Below are positions 33,033 to 42,204 of a DNA stretch of 64,000 nucleotides, piece by piece. The stretch covers positions 3,355,436 through 3,419,435 of the forward strand of contig NZ_JAGFPK010000001.1 of NCBI RefSeq assembly GCF_017599385.1. The letters run 5' to 3'. This DNA is from Ciceribacter sp. L1K22 (GTDB lineage Bacteria > Pseudomonadota > Alphaproteobacteria > Rhizobiales > Rhizobiaceae). A program made the position numbers and the translations under genes. Position 1 is the first letter of the stretch. Each line of letters starts with the position of its first letter. The notes beneath the pieces were generated by a model that saw only the letters and a list, made by a program, of their open reading frames with translations, was not told where the DNA came from and made no database searches.

Positions 33033-34190
33033 ATGAAAACGCCCGTCACAATCGATCACGACTATCTGACGCGCCAGCTCAAAGCGCTTCTCGCCATTCC
33101 AAGTCCGACCGGCTTCACCGATGAGGCCGTGCGCTTCACGGCGCGTGAACTCGAACGCCTCGGCCTCGACGTCAAGCTGACGCGCCGCGGCGCGATCCGC
33201 GCGCTCCGCCCCGGCGCGGCCGAGCGACCGGCACGCGGTCTGGTCTCGCATCTCGATACGCTCGGCGCTCAGGTGAAAAGCCTGAAGGAGAATGGCCGGC
33301 TCGAACTCGTGTCGATCGGCCACTGGTCGGCGCGATTTGCCGAGGGTGCTCGGGTCTCGATCTTCTCGACCAAAGGCATCTATCGGGGGACGATCCTGCC
33401 CCTGAAGGCATCGGGTCACACGTACAACGACGAGGTCGATAGCCAGCCGACCGGCTGGCGTCACGTCGAGCTTCGCATCGACGCGCTGGCGCGGGATCGC
33501 AATGACGTGGTCCAGCTGGGCATCGACATCGGAGACATCGTTGCGGTCGATCCTCAGCCGGAGTTCCTAGAAAACGGCTTTATCGTTTCCCGCCACCTCG
33601 ACGACAAGGCGGGTGTTGCCATCATGCTCGCCGCCTTGGAGGCCATGCAGCGGGAGAAGATCGAGACGCCGGTGGATACCTACTGGCTCTTCACCATCGG
33701 GGAAGAAGTGGGCGTGGGGGCGTCGGCCGCCCTGGTGCCGGAGATCGCCTCGCTGGTCGCGATCGACAACGGCACGACGGCGCCCGGGCAAAACTCCGAT
33801 GAATTCGGCGTGACGCTTGCCATGGCCGACCAGACCGGGCCGTTCGACTATCATCTGTCGAAGAAGCTTTTCGAGCTTTGCGGCGAAAACGGCCTGCGTG
33901 TGCAGAAGGACGTCTTCCGCTACTATCGTTCGGATGCGGCGTCCGCTGTCGAAGCCGGACACGATGTGCGCACCGCACTTGTCACCTTCGGTGTCGACGC
34001 ATCGCACGGCTACGAGCGTATCCATCTTCACGCGCTTATGTCGGTTGCCAAGCTTGCGGTGCTCTATGCGTCAAGCGAGGTCCAGATTGAGCGGGATGCC
34101 GAGGAAGTCTCGGGCCTGCGCGGCTTCACCCGTCAGAAGGTGAGGGAGGCGGAACAGGCGCTCCGCCCGGATGATCCGGACGCACACTGA
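33033..34190 (+). CDS. Osmoprotectant NAGGN system M42-family peptidase
   Basis: The 385-residue metallopeptidase has metal-binding motifs typical of M42/M20 enzymes: GLVSHLDTLGAQVK, HLDDKAGVAIMLAALEAM, FTIGEEVGVGAS (catalytic Glu pair) and SHGYERIH. It resembles the peptidase that accompanies the genes for N-acetylglutaminylglutamine amide (NAGGN), whose synthase genes lie at 40428 and 42205. The role may be turnover of the dipeptide osmolyte when osmotic pressure falls; this is inference. ATG 33033 was chosen because it starts at the conserved N-terminus and follows AAGGTGCGG. Confidence 0.87.
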   Translation: MKTPVTIDHDYLTRQLKALLAIPSPTGFTDEAVRFTARELERLGLDVKLTRRGAIRALRPGAAERPARGLVSHLDTLGAQVKSLKENGRLELVSIGHWSARFAEGARVSIFSTKGIYRGTILPLKASGHTYNDEVDSQPTGWRHVELRIDALARDRNDVVQLGIDIGDIVAVDPQPEFLENGFIVSRHLDDKAGVAIMLAALEAMQREKIETPVDTYWLFTIGEEVGVGASAALVPEIASLVAIDNGTTAPGQNSDEFGVTLAMADQTGPFDYHLSKKLFELCGENGLRVQKDVFRYYRSDAASAVEAGHDVRTALVTFGVDASHGYERIHLHALMSVAKLAVLYASSEVQIERDAEEVSGLRGFTRQKVREAEQALRPDDPDAH

Positions 34191-34298
34191 GTAATCCAAG
34201 GAAAACGGGTGTTGGTGATGCTCCATTGAGTGGGGCTGAGAGGGGTCATTTCGTCTCTCTGAAAATTAATTACTATAAATTGTTGAGTCGAGTTGATT

Positions 34299-34308
34299 TA
34301 TACGTATA
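34299..34308. promoter_or_regulatory. AT-rich palindrome before the peptide-transporter operon
   Basis: TATACGTATA is a perfect 10-bp palindrome 35 bp before the binding-protein start, in an AT-rich stretch unlike the surrounding DNA. It could be a -10 region with an operator, perhaps for the FadR-type regulator encoded at 39520; this is a guess from position. Confidence 0.3.
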
Positions 34309-34343
34309 GATCGAGAAGTTGCCAGATCGAAAGGATGTTTCCC

Positions 34344-35909
34344 ATGACGAGGCTGTTCCGAACCGTAGCTGCCGTCGCCGCCGCGCTCGTTGTCACCATG
34401 ACGACCCTGCCCGCGCATGCGCAGACACCTCCCAATGTCTTGATTGTCGGGCAGATCGCCGAGCCGCAATCGCTCGATCCCCACACCGTGACGGCGACCA
34501 ACGATTTCCGCATTCTGGTCAACGTCTATGATGGGCTCGTCCGGTTCAAGGACGGTACGCTGGAAGTCGAGCCTGCGCTCGCGGAAAGCTGGACGGTCTC
34601 GGAAGACGGCAAGACCTATACCTTCAAGCTGAGGCAGGGCATCAAGTTCCATGATGGTTCCGATTTCAACGCGGAAGCGGTGAAATTCAACTTCGATCGC
34701 ATGTTGCGGGAAGATCATCCCTTCTACGAAACAGGCCCGTTCCCGCTCTCGTTCAACTTTTCCTCCATCGAGGCGGTGAATGCCCTCGACGACCACACGG
34801 TCGAGTTCAAGCTTTCCGAAGCTTTTGCGCCGTTTCTGTCCAACCTCGCCTATCCCACCGGCCTGATCGTCTCGCCCGATGCCGTGAAGCAGCATGGCAA
34901 GGACTATGGACGCAATCCGTCGGGGACTGGTCCGTTCCGGTTCGTCGAATGGCTGTCAAACCAGCGCGTCGTAGTGGAGCAAAACCCCGATTACTGGGGC
35001 GGCGCTGCGGGTCTGGAAGCCGTGGTCTTCCGGCCGATCACCGATCCCAACACGCGCGTCGCCGAAATGATGGCTGGCGGCATTGATGTGATGGTGGAGG
35101 TGCCGCCGGACAATCTCGCGACCTTTGCCCAGGACGAGAACTTTGCCGTGGTCGAGCAAGCCGGCCCGCATGTCTGGTTTGCGATCCTCAACACAAAGAG
35201 TGGCCCGTTCGCCGACAAGAAGGTGAGGCAGGCCGCGAATTACGCCGTCAACAAGCAGACGCTCGTCGACGATGTGCTCCAGGGCACGGCGACCGTCGCC
35301 GCCGGCCCTATCCCGCCCGCCTTCAATTGGGTCGAAAGCTCCGTGCAGCCCTATCCGTACGACCAGGAGAAGGCCAAGGCTCTGCTTGCCGAGGCTGGCG
35401 TAGAGGCTCCGGAGCTGACCTTTTATGTGACCGAAGGCGGCTCCGGAATGCTGGATCCCGTGACAATGGGAGCCGCGATCCAGGCGGATCTTCAGGCCGT
35501 CGGCTTCAAGGTCGACATCGAGACCTACGAGTGGAACACCTTTCTCGGTCGCGTCAATCCGGGCCTTGAGGGGAATGCCGACATGGCCGAAATGGCCTGG
35601 ATGACGAACGATCCCGACACCGTGCCTTATCTGACGTTGAGGACGGACGCGATGCCGGACAAGGGCGGCTTCAACTCCGGCTACTATTCGAACCCGAAGG
35701 TGGACGAATTGCTTGAGCAGGCGCGTCGGTCGACCAACCAGGCCGAACGCGGCAGGCTCTACGGCGAGGTCCAGGCGATCGTGCACGAGGACGCGCCATG
35801 GCTGTTTGTCGCCAACTGGAAGCAAAACGCCGTGACGACGTCCGCGGTCCAGGGCTTCAAGCTTCAGCCGTCCTTCCTGCTCGACCTGCGCGGCGTCACG
35901 AAGCAGTGA
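34344..35909 (+). CDS. ABC transporter family-5 substrate-binding protein (peptide/opine type)
   Basis: The 521-residue periplasmic protein has a signal peptide (residues 1-27, ending AHA-QTP) and the family-5 (DppA/OppA) fold: GQIAEPQSLDPHTVTATNDF, YTFKLRQGIKFHDGSDFNAE followed by AVKFNFDRM, and GTGPFRFVEW. The ATG at 34344 has AAGGA eight bases upstream; ATG 34335 is an alternative but too close to it. It is the first gene of a five-gene operon, lying between two parts of the NAGGN system, so its ligand could be an acylated dipeptide or its breakdown product. Confidence 0.92.
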   Translation: MTRLFRTVAAVAAALVVTMTTLPAHAQTPPNVLIVGQIAEPQSLDPHTVTATNDFRILVNVYDGLVRFKDGTLEVEPALAESWTVSEDGKTYTFKLRQGIKFHDGSDFNAEAVKFNFDRMLREDHPFYETGPFPLSFNFSSIEAVNALDDHTVEFKLSEAFAPFLSNLAYPTGLIVSPDAVKQHGKDYGRNPSGTGPFRFVEWLSNQRVVVEQNPDYWGGAAGLEAVVFRPITDPNTRVAEMMAGGIDVMVEVPPDNLATFAQDENFAVVEQAGPHVWFAILNTKSGPFADKKVRQAANYAVNKQTLVDDVLQGTATVAAGPIPPAFNWVESSVQPYPYDQEKAKALLAEAGVEAPELTFYVTEGGSGMLDPVTMGAAIQADLQAVGFKVDIETYEWNTFLGRVNPGLEGNADMAEMAWMTNDPDTVPYLTLRTDAMPDKGGFNSGYYSNPKVDELLEQARRSTNQAERGRLYGEVQAIVHEDAPWLFVANWKQNAVTTSAVQGFKLQPSFLLDLRGVTKQ

Positions 35910-35979
35910 GAACCAATCCGGTTGCCGGGGTCGACCGCGGCGCCGGCAACTGTTTTCGACGTCTGGGAGAAGTACCCCC

Positions 35980-36927
35980 ATGTCGGCTTACATTCTAAAG
36001 CGGCTGATCGCGGTTGTGCCCGTGCTGTTCGGCCTCTCCGTCATCGTCTTTCTGGTCATGGCGCTGATTCCAGGGGATACGGCGACGGCGATCCTCGGCG
36101 CCTATGCGACGCCGGAAAACGTCGCTCGGATCAACCGGGACCTTGGCCTCGACAAGCCTCTAGTTCAGCAATATCTGATCTGGATCGGCAATGTCCTGCA
36201 GGGTGATTTCGGTCGCTCCTACTCGCTCAATCGTCCCGTGCTTGACGAGGTAGTCGAGCGATTTCAGGCAACCCTCATTCTCGCGGGTGTGTCGCTGCTC
36301 CTCTGTTCGGTGATCGGACTTCTGGCAGGCATCGTTTCCGCCGTCCGTCAGTTCGGATGGGTCGATCGCCTCGTCACTTTATTCGTGCTGGCCGGTATTT
36401 CCATGCCCTCGTTCTGGCTTGGGCTGCTCCTTATCTACCTGTTCGCCGTCCAGTGGCGCATCCTGCCGCCCTCCGGGATGTACGCTGTCTACGGCGGCGG
36501 TGACCTCAAGGACCTGCTTTTCCATCTGGTACTGCCAGCGATCACGCTGGCGGTGGTCGCGGCAGGTGTGGTGGCCCGGCTCACGAGGGCGGCCATGCTC
36601 GAGGTGTTGCGGCAGGACTATGTGCGAACCGCGCGCGCCAAGGGGCTGACCGAGGGGCGCGTCATCTATGCCCATGCCTTTCGCGCGGCACTCGTCAGTG
36701 TCATTCCCATTATCGGCATCCAGGCTGGTTTCGTCCTCGGCGGTGCCGTCTACATCGAAACCGTGTTTCAGTGGCCCGGAATCGGAGCCATGCTCGTGAA
36801 GGCCATCTCCACGCGCGACATCCTGCTCGTACAGGGCGGTGTTCTCGTCGTGGCGGCTAGTTATGTGTTGTTCAATCTCGCGGCAGACGTGGTCCAGTCG
36901 ATGCTCGATCCGAGGATCAGGACATGA
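35980..36927 (+). CDS. ABC transporter permease, DppB/OppB type
   Basis: The 315-residue permease starts LKRLIAVVPVLFGLSVIVFL, has six hydrophobic segments and the DppB C-terminal half with MLEVLRQDYVRTARAKGLTE and AALVSVIPIIGIQAGFVLGG followed by AVYIETVFQWPG. The stop overlaps the next start by four bases. It forms one half of the transmembrane pore. Confidence 0.93.
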   Translation: MSAYILKRLIAVVPVLFGLSVIVFLVMALIPGDTATAILGAYATPENVARINRDLGLDKPLVQQYLIWIGNVLQGDFGRSYSLNRPVLDEVVERFQATLILAGVSLLLCSVIGLLAGIVSAVRQFGWVDRLVTLFVLAGISMPSFWLGLLLIYLFAVQWRILPPSGMYAVYGGGDLKDLLFHLVLPAITLAVVAAGVVARLTRAAMLEVLRQDYVRTARAKGLTEGRVIYAHAFRAALVSVIPIIGIQAGFVLGGAVYIETVFQWPGIGAMLVKAISTRDILLVQGGVLVVAASYVLFNLAADVVQSMLDPRIRT

Positions 36928-38723
36928 GCGTAGTTGCCGAAGAGCCGATCAGATCGACAAGAACGCCTAGCCTGACGTCATGGCGGCTGCTCCTCAACAA
37001 TAGGCTGGCGACGGCCGGGTTGCTGCTGCTTGGCCTGATCGTGCTTGCAACTGGTCTCGCGCCTTTCCTGCCCTTACCCGATCCGGATGCGACGGCGCCC
37101 GCCCAACGCCTGATGTCCGTGATGACCGAAGGACATCTGCTGGGCACGGACCAACTCGGTCGCGATATCCTGAGCCGGCTTGTCTGGGGTACGCGGGTTT
37201 CGCTTGCTGTCGGGTTCGCGGCCACCCTGGTCGCGGCCGTGATCGGGTCCGCCATCGGCCTCGTGGCGGGCTATGCCGGCGGACGCACCGACAATCTGAT
37301 GATGCGGTCGATCGATATGCTGATGGCCTTTCCCTACATCCTGCTCGCGCTCGCCATCGTTGCCGCACTCGGTCCCGGCCTCATGAACGCGCTTTATGCG
37401 ATCGCGATCGTCAACATCCCGTTCTTTGCCCGAAACGTCAGAGGTGTGACGCTCGGCTTTGCCCATCGCGAGTTCGTCGATGCGGCCCGGCTTTCGGGGA
37501 AGGGGCACCTCTCCATTCTCATGACGGAGATCTTCCCCAACGTGCTTCCCGTCATCGTCATCACGATGTCGACAACGGCTGGTTGGATGATCCTGGAGAC
37601 GGCTGGCCTCAGCTTTCTCGGTTTGGGTGCGCAACCGCCTCAGGCTGACCTCGGCGCGATGTTGGGGGAGGGCCGGGCGCAGCTCTTTACCGCGCCGCAC
37701 GTGTCCATCGTGCCGGGCGTGATGATCTTCCTGATCGTCATCAGCCTAAACACTCTGGGCGACGGCATCCGTGACGTTCTCGACCCGCGCCTGCGTTCCG
37801 GGGCGCTGGTCCGGCCCGGACCCTTGACCGAGGTTTCCACGGGTCGGCAAGAGCTGCAAAACTCGCATCCCGAAGCGTCCCTTTGCGTTGAACGGCTTGA
37901 AGCCGGGTTCCGCCGTGACCGCGACGTCGTTCCAGCCGTTCGCGGGGTCTCCTTTCACGTGATGCCTGGAGAGTGTTTGGGTCTTGTTGGCGAAAGCGGA
38001 TCGGGCAAGAGCGTCACGGCGCTCTCCATCATGCGCCTCGTCGCCTCTCCGCCAGGCGTCATACGCGACGGCGCGATCTATCTCGGAAACGAAGACATAC
38101 TCTCCATGCCCGAGACGAAACTGATCGCGAAACGGGGCAGCCGTGTTGCCTACATCTTCCAGGATCCGCTGACGACGCTTCATCCGATGTATCCGATCGG
38201 ACGGCAGGTGGAGGAAGCGATTTCCGCCCATCAGCGGCTCGGCGCTTCGGAACTCAAGGAAAGAGCGATCGCATTGCTCGAAAAGGTGGGTATCCGCGAT
38301 GCCCACGAACGTGCCCGCCATTATCCCCACCAGCTATCCGGCGGTCAGCGACAACGCGTCGGGATCGCCATGGCGCTTGCCAACGATCCGGACATCATCA
38401 TCGCCGATGAGCCGACGACCGCGCTCGACGTCACCGTACAGGCGCGCATTCTGGATCTGCTGCGCGATCTCCAGCGGGAGAAGGGCATGGCGCTTATCTT
38501 CATAACGCACGACTTCGGGGTGGTTTCCGAGATCTGCGACCGCGTGGCCGTCATGAAGGATGGAGAGATCGTTGAAGCCGGTCGTACCGGTGAGGTTCTG
38601 TCGAGACCACAACATCCCTACACCAAACGGCTGATCGCCTGCGTCCCCGAACTTGGAAGCAGGGACGGGTACCTCGATCGCGTCGCAAAGCTCTTCGCCC
38701 CGCTTGATGGAGGGACGTCATGA
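36924..38723 (+). CDS. Fused ABC permease (DppC-like) and ATPase (DppD-like)
   Basis: The 599-residue protein joins two subunits that are usually separate. Residues about 1-290 are a DppC-type permease (GTDQLGRDILSRLVWGTRVS; MTEIFPNVLPVIVITMSTTA), and after a linker of about 30 residues residues 320-599 form a complete ATPase: Walker A GESGSGKSVTALS, Q-loop YIFQDPLTTLHP, signature [18 protein letters not shown], Walker B IIADEPTTALD, the switch His in FITHDFGVV, and the C-terminal HPYTKRLIACVP that Opp/Dpp ATPases carry. Such fusions are known in some alphaproteobacterial peptide transporters. No frameshift is seen; both domains look functional. Confidence 0.93.
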   Translation: MSVVAEEPIRSTRTPSLTSWRLLLNNRLATAGLLLLGLIVLATGLAPFLPLPDPDATAPAQRLMSVMTEGHLLGTDQLGRDILSRLVWGTRVSLAVGFAATLVAAVIGSAIGLVAGYAGGRTDNLMMRSIDMLMAFPYILLALAIVAALGPGLMNALYAIAIVNIPFFARNVRGVTLGFAHREFVDAARLSGKGHLSILMTEIFPNVLPVIVITMSTTAGWMILETAGLSFLGLGAQPPQADLGAMLGEGRAQLFTAPHVSIVPGVMIFLIVISLNTLGDGIRDVLDPRLRSGALVRPGPLTEVSTGRQELQNSHPEASLCVERLEAGFRRDRDVVPAVRGVSFHVMPGECLGLVGESGSGKSVTALSIMRLVASPPGVIRDGAIYLGNEDILSMPETKLIAKRGSRVAYIFQDPLTTLHPMYPIGRQVEEAISAHQRLGASELKERAIALLEKVGIRDAHERARHYPHQLSGGQRQRVGIAMALANDPDIIIADEPTTALDVTVQARILDLLRDLQREKGMALIFITHDFGVVSEICDRVAVMKDGEIVEAGRTGEVLSRPQHPYTKRLIACVPELGSRDGYLDRVAKLFAPLDGGTS

Positions 38724-39514
38724 CATCGACCGCCATCAGCGTTCGGGAGCTTTCGAAGACTTTCGGGGGAGGGTTAAACCTCATCGGCAGAGCAAGGCAT
38801 GAAGTCAAAGCCGTGAAATCCGTGTCCTTCGACCTCGCAGGGGGAGAGACGCTCGCGGTGGTGGGTGAAAGCGGCTCAGGCAAGAGCACGCTTGCACGTA
38901 TGCTTGTCGGCCTGGAAAAACCAACCTCCGGCGACATCTCGATCGATGACGTCGATGCGGCCTTTCGCGGTGCCGATCCGCGCGCCCTCGGCAAGAGGAT
39001 CCAGTACGTGTTCCAGGATCCCGTCGCCTCCCTCAACCCACGCAAGACGATCGCCGACATACTGGATACGCCCCTGAAACTGCTGGCCGGTCTTGATGCC
39101 GCTCGACGGCCGGGGCGAATGCGTGAATTGCTGGACGCAGTTCAGATGCCCGAAAGCATGCTCTCGCGCTATCCCCACGAACTTTCCGGCGGTCAGGCTC
39201 AGCGTATTGCAATCGCGAGGGCTTTGGCCGCGGAAGCGCGGATCATGGTTCTCGATGAGCCGGTCAGCGCGCTCGACGTCTCGGTGCAGGCGCAGGTCCT
39301 GCTGCTTCTGCATGACCTGAAGGCTCGCTTCAATCTTTCCTACCTCTTCATCAGTCACGATCTCGCGGTTGTCGAAGCGGTCGCCGACCGGGTGGCGGTC
39401 ATGCACCTGGGAGAAATCGTCGAGATCGCTGATGCGGATCGGCTTTTTGCCGCGCCCGAGCACGCCTATACGCAGAACCTGATCGCAAGCGCGCCGCGAA
39501 TCAGGAGAGAGTAG
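38720..39514 (+). CDS. ABC transporter ATPase, DppF/OppF type
   Basis: The 264-residue ATPase has Walker A GESGSGKSTLARMLVGLE, Q-loop YVFQDPVASLNP, signature LSGGQAQRIAIARALAAEA, Walker B MVLDEPVSALD and the switch His in FISHDLAVV. It ends shortly after HAYTQNLIAS. It overlaps the fused gene by four bases and pairs with its ATPase domain. It lacks most of the C-terminal zinc/FeS-type extension seen in longer OppF proteins. Confidence 0.92.
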   Translation: MTSTAISVRELSKTFGGGLNLIGRARHEVKAVKSVSFDLAGGETLAVVGESGSGKSTLARMLVGLEKPTSGDISIDDVDAAFRGADPRALGKRIQYVFQDPVASLNPRKTIADILDTPLKLLAGLDAARRPGRMRELLDAVQMPESMLSRYPHELSGGQAQRIAIARALAAEARIMVLDEPVSALDVSVQAQVLLLLHDLKARFNLSYLFISHDLAVVEAVADRVAVMHLGEIVEIADADRLFAAPEHAYTQNLIASAPRIRRE

Positions 39515-39519
39515 GGGCA

Positions 39520-40302
39520 ATGGAGGAAGCAGGGTCGAGCAAGATGGGTAATGTTGAAGACGGAAAGCGGCTGTTCCTGCCCGCGGGTCGTACAAAACGC
39601 CGTCCCGACATGATCGCCGAGCAGATCAAGGACTACATACGGCGAGAGCGTTTGCGACCCGGAGATCGCCTTCCTCAGGAACGCGAACTCATGGATACCT
39701 TCCAGGCCGCCAAAGGCACTGTGCGAGAGGCCATGAAGGCTTTGGAGACACAAGGTCTCGTCCGCACGCGCAGTGGACCGGGAGGAGGGGCCTTCGTCGC
39801 AAAGCAGTCCACGCAGCAGGCGATGGAGTTGCTCTCCACGCACTTCTTCTTCGCCGAGCCAAGCCTGTCGGACATCTATGCCGTACGAAAAGCACTTGAA
39901 CCCGAGGTCGCGGCTCTTCTTGCGGGCCGTATGTCGGCGGCCGATCTTGCCGATCTCGAAGACACGATCAGGATCTATGATCATCCCCCCGCTGATCTCT
40001 CCGACCAATATCACCAGCGCGTCGCGGAGCTCGATTTTCATTCGGCTCTGGCCCAGCTTTGTCCCAACCCGCTGCTCGGCTTCATATGCGGCCTGATGCA
40101 CAATCTGCTTCGCGAGTTGCCCGTCGCACGGAAAATCTACGCCGATGCGACTCCGTTTTCACGGGAGGAAGGGCTGTCCTTTCAATATCGGCTCATGGCG
40201 GCCCTCAAGGATGGTCGTGGCGACGATGCCCGTGCCATTGCGCACGAGCACATGATCTTTGCAGAAACCTACATGCTGCGACGCGCTGCGGCTCTCGAAT
40301 GA
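39520..40302 (+). CDS. FadR/GntR-family transcriptional regulator
   Basis: The 260-residue regulator has a winged helix (QIKDYIRRERLRPGDRLPQE followed by RELMDTFQAAKGTVREAMKA) and a FadR-C (FCD) effector domain (DIYAVRKALEPEVAALLAGR; DLEDTIRIYDHP; ELDFHSALAQLCPNPLLGFI; ARAIAHEHMIFAETYM). It begins six bases after the ATPase stop, in the same operon, so it probably controls the transporter in response to a carried ligand. Confidence 0.9.
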   Translation: MEEAGSSKMGNVEDGKRLFLPAGRTKRRPDMIAEQIKDYIRRERLRPGDRLPQERELMDTFQAAKGTVREAMKALETQGLVRTRSGPGGGAFVAKQSTQQAMELLSTHFFFAEPSLSDIYAVRKALEPEVAALLAGRMSAADLADLEDTIRIYDHPPADLSDQYHQRVAELDFHSALAQLCPNPLLGFICGLMHNLLRELPVARKIYADATPFSREEGLSFQYRLMAALKDGRGDDARAIAHEHMIFAETYMLRRAAALE

Positions 40303-40350
40303 CAACCCTGGTGGAACAATAGGCAGGTTCAGGCATTCGCATTTCATGGC

Positions 40351-40389
40351 GACATCAGGGCCGCAGAACCGATCTGCGGCCCTGATGTC
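40351..40389 (+). terminator. Strong hairpin terminator after the FadR-type gene
   Basis: A 17-bp perfect inverted repeat (40351-40367 with 40373-40389) encloses the five-base loop ACCGA; it is followed by ATGTTCTT on the plus strand, a poor T-run. It separates the transporter operon from asnO. It may work in both directions or act as an mRNA end stabiliser. Confidence 0.75.
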
Positions 40390-40427
40390 ATGTTCTTCTA
40401 TCAAAAACGGAGGTTTAGACCCGGTCC

Positions 40428-42203
40428 ATGTGTGGAATTTGCGGAGAAGTAAGGTTCGATGGCGGATCGCCCTCGGTGGCTTCAATCACGACGATGGCGC
40501 AGGTTCTGGCGCCACGCGGTCCGGACGCGGCCGGTATTATCGTCCGCGGAAACATCGGGCTTGGACACCGGCGATTGCGCATTCTCGATCTGTCGGAGAA
40601 GTCCGAGCAGCCCATGGTCGATCCCGACCTTGGCCTTTCGCTTGTCTTCAACGGCTGCATCTACAATTTCCGCGAACTCAGGGCCGAGCTCCAGGAGAAG
40701 GGCTATCGGTTTTTTTCGGATGGAGACACCGAGGTCATACTCAAGGCCTGGCATGCCTGGGGAGCCGAGTGCGTCTCGCGCTTCCATGGAATGTTCGCCT
40801 TCGTCATTCACGAGCGGGACAGTGGCAGGATCGCCATGGCGCGCGATCGTTTCGGTATCAAGCCGCTTTATCTGGCAGAGGTGGAGGGGGGGCTGCGCTT
40901 CGCCTCTTCACTGCCGGCAATCGTGAAGGCCGGAGGGGTCGACACCTCGATCGACGTTGCGGCCCTTCACAACTACATGAGCTTTCATGCCGTCGTTCCG
41001 CCGCCGCGCACGGTGCTCAACGGGGTCCGAAAGCTGCCTCCGGCGACGATCAGGATCTATCAGAAAGATGGCGCCTTCGAAGACAGGCGCTACTGGGATC
41101 CACCATATAGCCGCAAGGCAGGTGATGGAAATGTGTCGCGCGAGGAGTGGCAGGAGCGCTTGCTTGAGGCACTGCGCCTGGCGGTTCGTCGCCGGATGAT
41201 CGCCGATGTGCCGGTTGGCGTTCTCTTGTCCGGCGGCGTGGATTCCAGCCTGATCGTGGGGCTGCTCGCAGAAGCTGGGCAGACAAATCTCATGAGTTTT
41301 TCCGTCGGTTTCGAGGAAGCCAACGGCGAGAAGGGCGACGAGTTCATGTACTCGGACCTGATCGCGGAGCGCTTCGGCACCGATCACCATCAGATCTTCG
41401 TGCCCTCGTCCGAACTCATGGACGCGCTGCCGGGAACCATCGCGGCCATGTCGGAACCGATGGTTTCCTACGATAACGTGGGGTTCTACCTTCTTTCCCG
41501 CGAGGTTTCGAAGCACATCAAGGTGGTCCAGTCGGGCCAGGGCGCCGACGAGGTGTTTGGCGGATATCACTGGTACCCGCCATTGACGAACAGCAATGAT
41601 GTCGTCTCCGACTACGGAAAAGCCTTCCGAGATCGTGCGCATGACACGCTTGTCGAGCAGCTTGGCGAGGGGTGGCTGGCAGACAGCGATGTAAGCGGCG
41701 ACTTGCTGAAGGAGCATCTACTCCGCGACGGCGCAGACACACCAGTGGACCAGGCACTTAGGCTCGACAGCAATGTCATGCTGGTGGACGACCCCGTCAA
41801 ACGCGTCGACAACATGACGATGGCATGGGGTCTGGAGGCGCGGGTGCCGTTTCTCGATCATGAACTGGTTGAACTCGCCGCACGGATTCCGCCGGAGGAA
41901 AAACTGCGGGACGGCGGAAAGGGCATCTTGAAGGACGTGGCGCGAAAGATCGTCCCGAGCGAGGTGATCGACCGGAAGAAGGGGTACTTCCCGGTTCCGC
42001 AACTTAAGTATATCGCGGGGCCGTATCTCGACATGCTGCGCGATGTCCTGTCGTCTCAGGCTGCTCGGGAGCGCGGACTTTTCCGGAAATCCTATGTCGA
42101 CAAACTGCTGGCCGCGCCCGCCGATCACATTACCCCGTTGAGGGGATCGGAGCTCTGGCAGGTCGGGCTGCTCGAAATGTGGCTGCAGGCGCAGGAGGTC
42201 TGA
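40428..42203 (+). CDS. asnO: N-acetylglutaminylglutamine amidotransferase (asparagine-synthetase-like)
   Basis: The 591-residue enzyme has a class-II glutamine amidotransferase domain starting with the catalytic Cys2 (MCGICGEVRFDGG), then LAPRGPDAAG, GLGHRRLRILDLS and ARDRFGIKPLYLA, followed by a synthetase domain with the PP-loop LSGGVDSSLIVGLL near residue 268 and GADEVFGGYHWYPP. In the NAGGN pathway it amidates the C-terminus of the dipeptide. It sits one base before the synthase gene ngg. The ribosome-binding site GGAG is rather far (about 14 bases) from the ATG. Confidence 0.93.
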   Translation: MCGICGEVRFDGGSPSVASITTMAQVLAPRGPDAAGIIVRGNIGLGHRRLRILDLSEKSEQPMVDPDLGLSLVFNGCIYNFRELRAELQEKGYRFFSDGDTEVILKAWHAWGAECVSRFHGMFAFVIHERDSGRIAMARDRFGIKPLYLAEVEGGLRFASSLPAIVKAGGVDTSIDVAALHNYMSFHAVVPPPRTVLNGVRKLPPATIRIYQKDGAFEDRRYWDPPYSRKAGDGNVSREEWQERLLEALRLAVRRRMIADVPVGVLLSGGVDSSLIVGLLAEAGQTNLMSFSVGFEEANGEKGDEFMYSDLIAERFGTDHHQIFVPSSELMDALPGTIAAMSEPMVSYDNVGFYLLSREVSKHIKVVQSGQGADEVFGGYHWYPPLTNSNDVVSDYGKAFRDRAHDTLVEQLGEGWLADSDVSGDLLKEHLLRDGADTPVDQALRLDSNVMLVDDPVKRVDNMTMAWGLEARVPFLDHELVELAARIPPEEKLRDGGKGILKDVARKIVPSEVIDRKKGYFPVPQLKYIAGPYLDMLRDVLSSQAARERGLFRKSYVDKLLAAPADHITPLRGSELWQVGLLEMWLQAQEV

Positions 42204-42204
42204 G

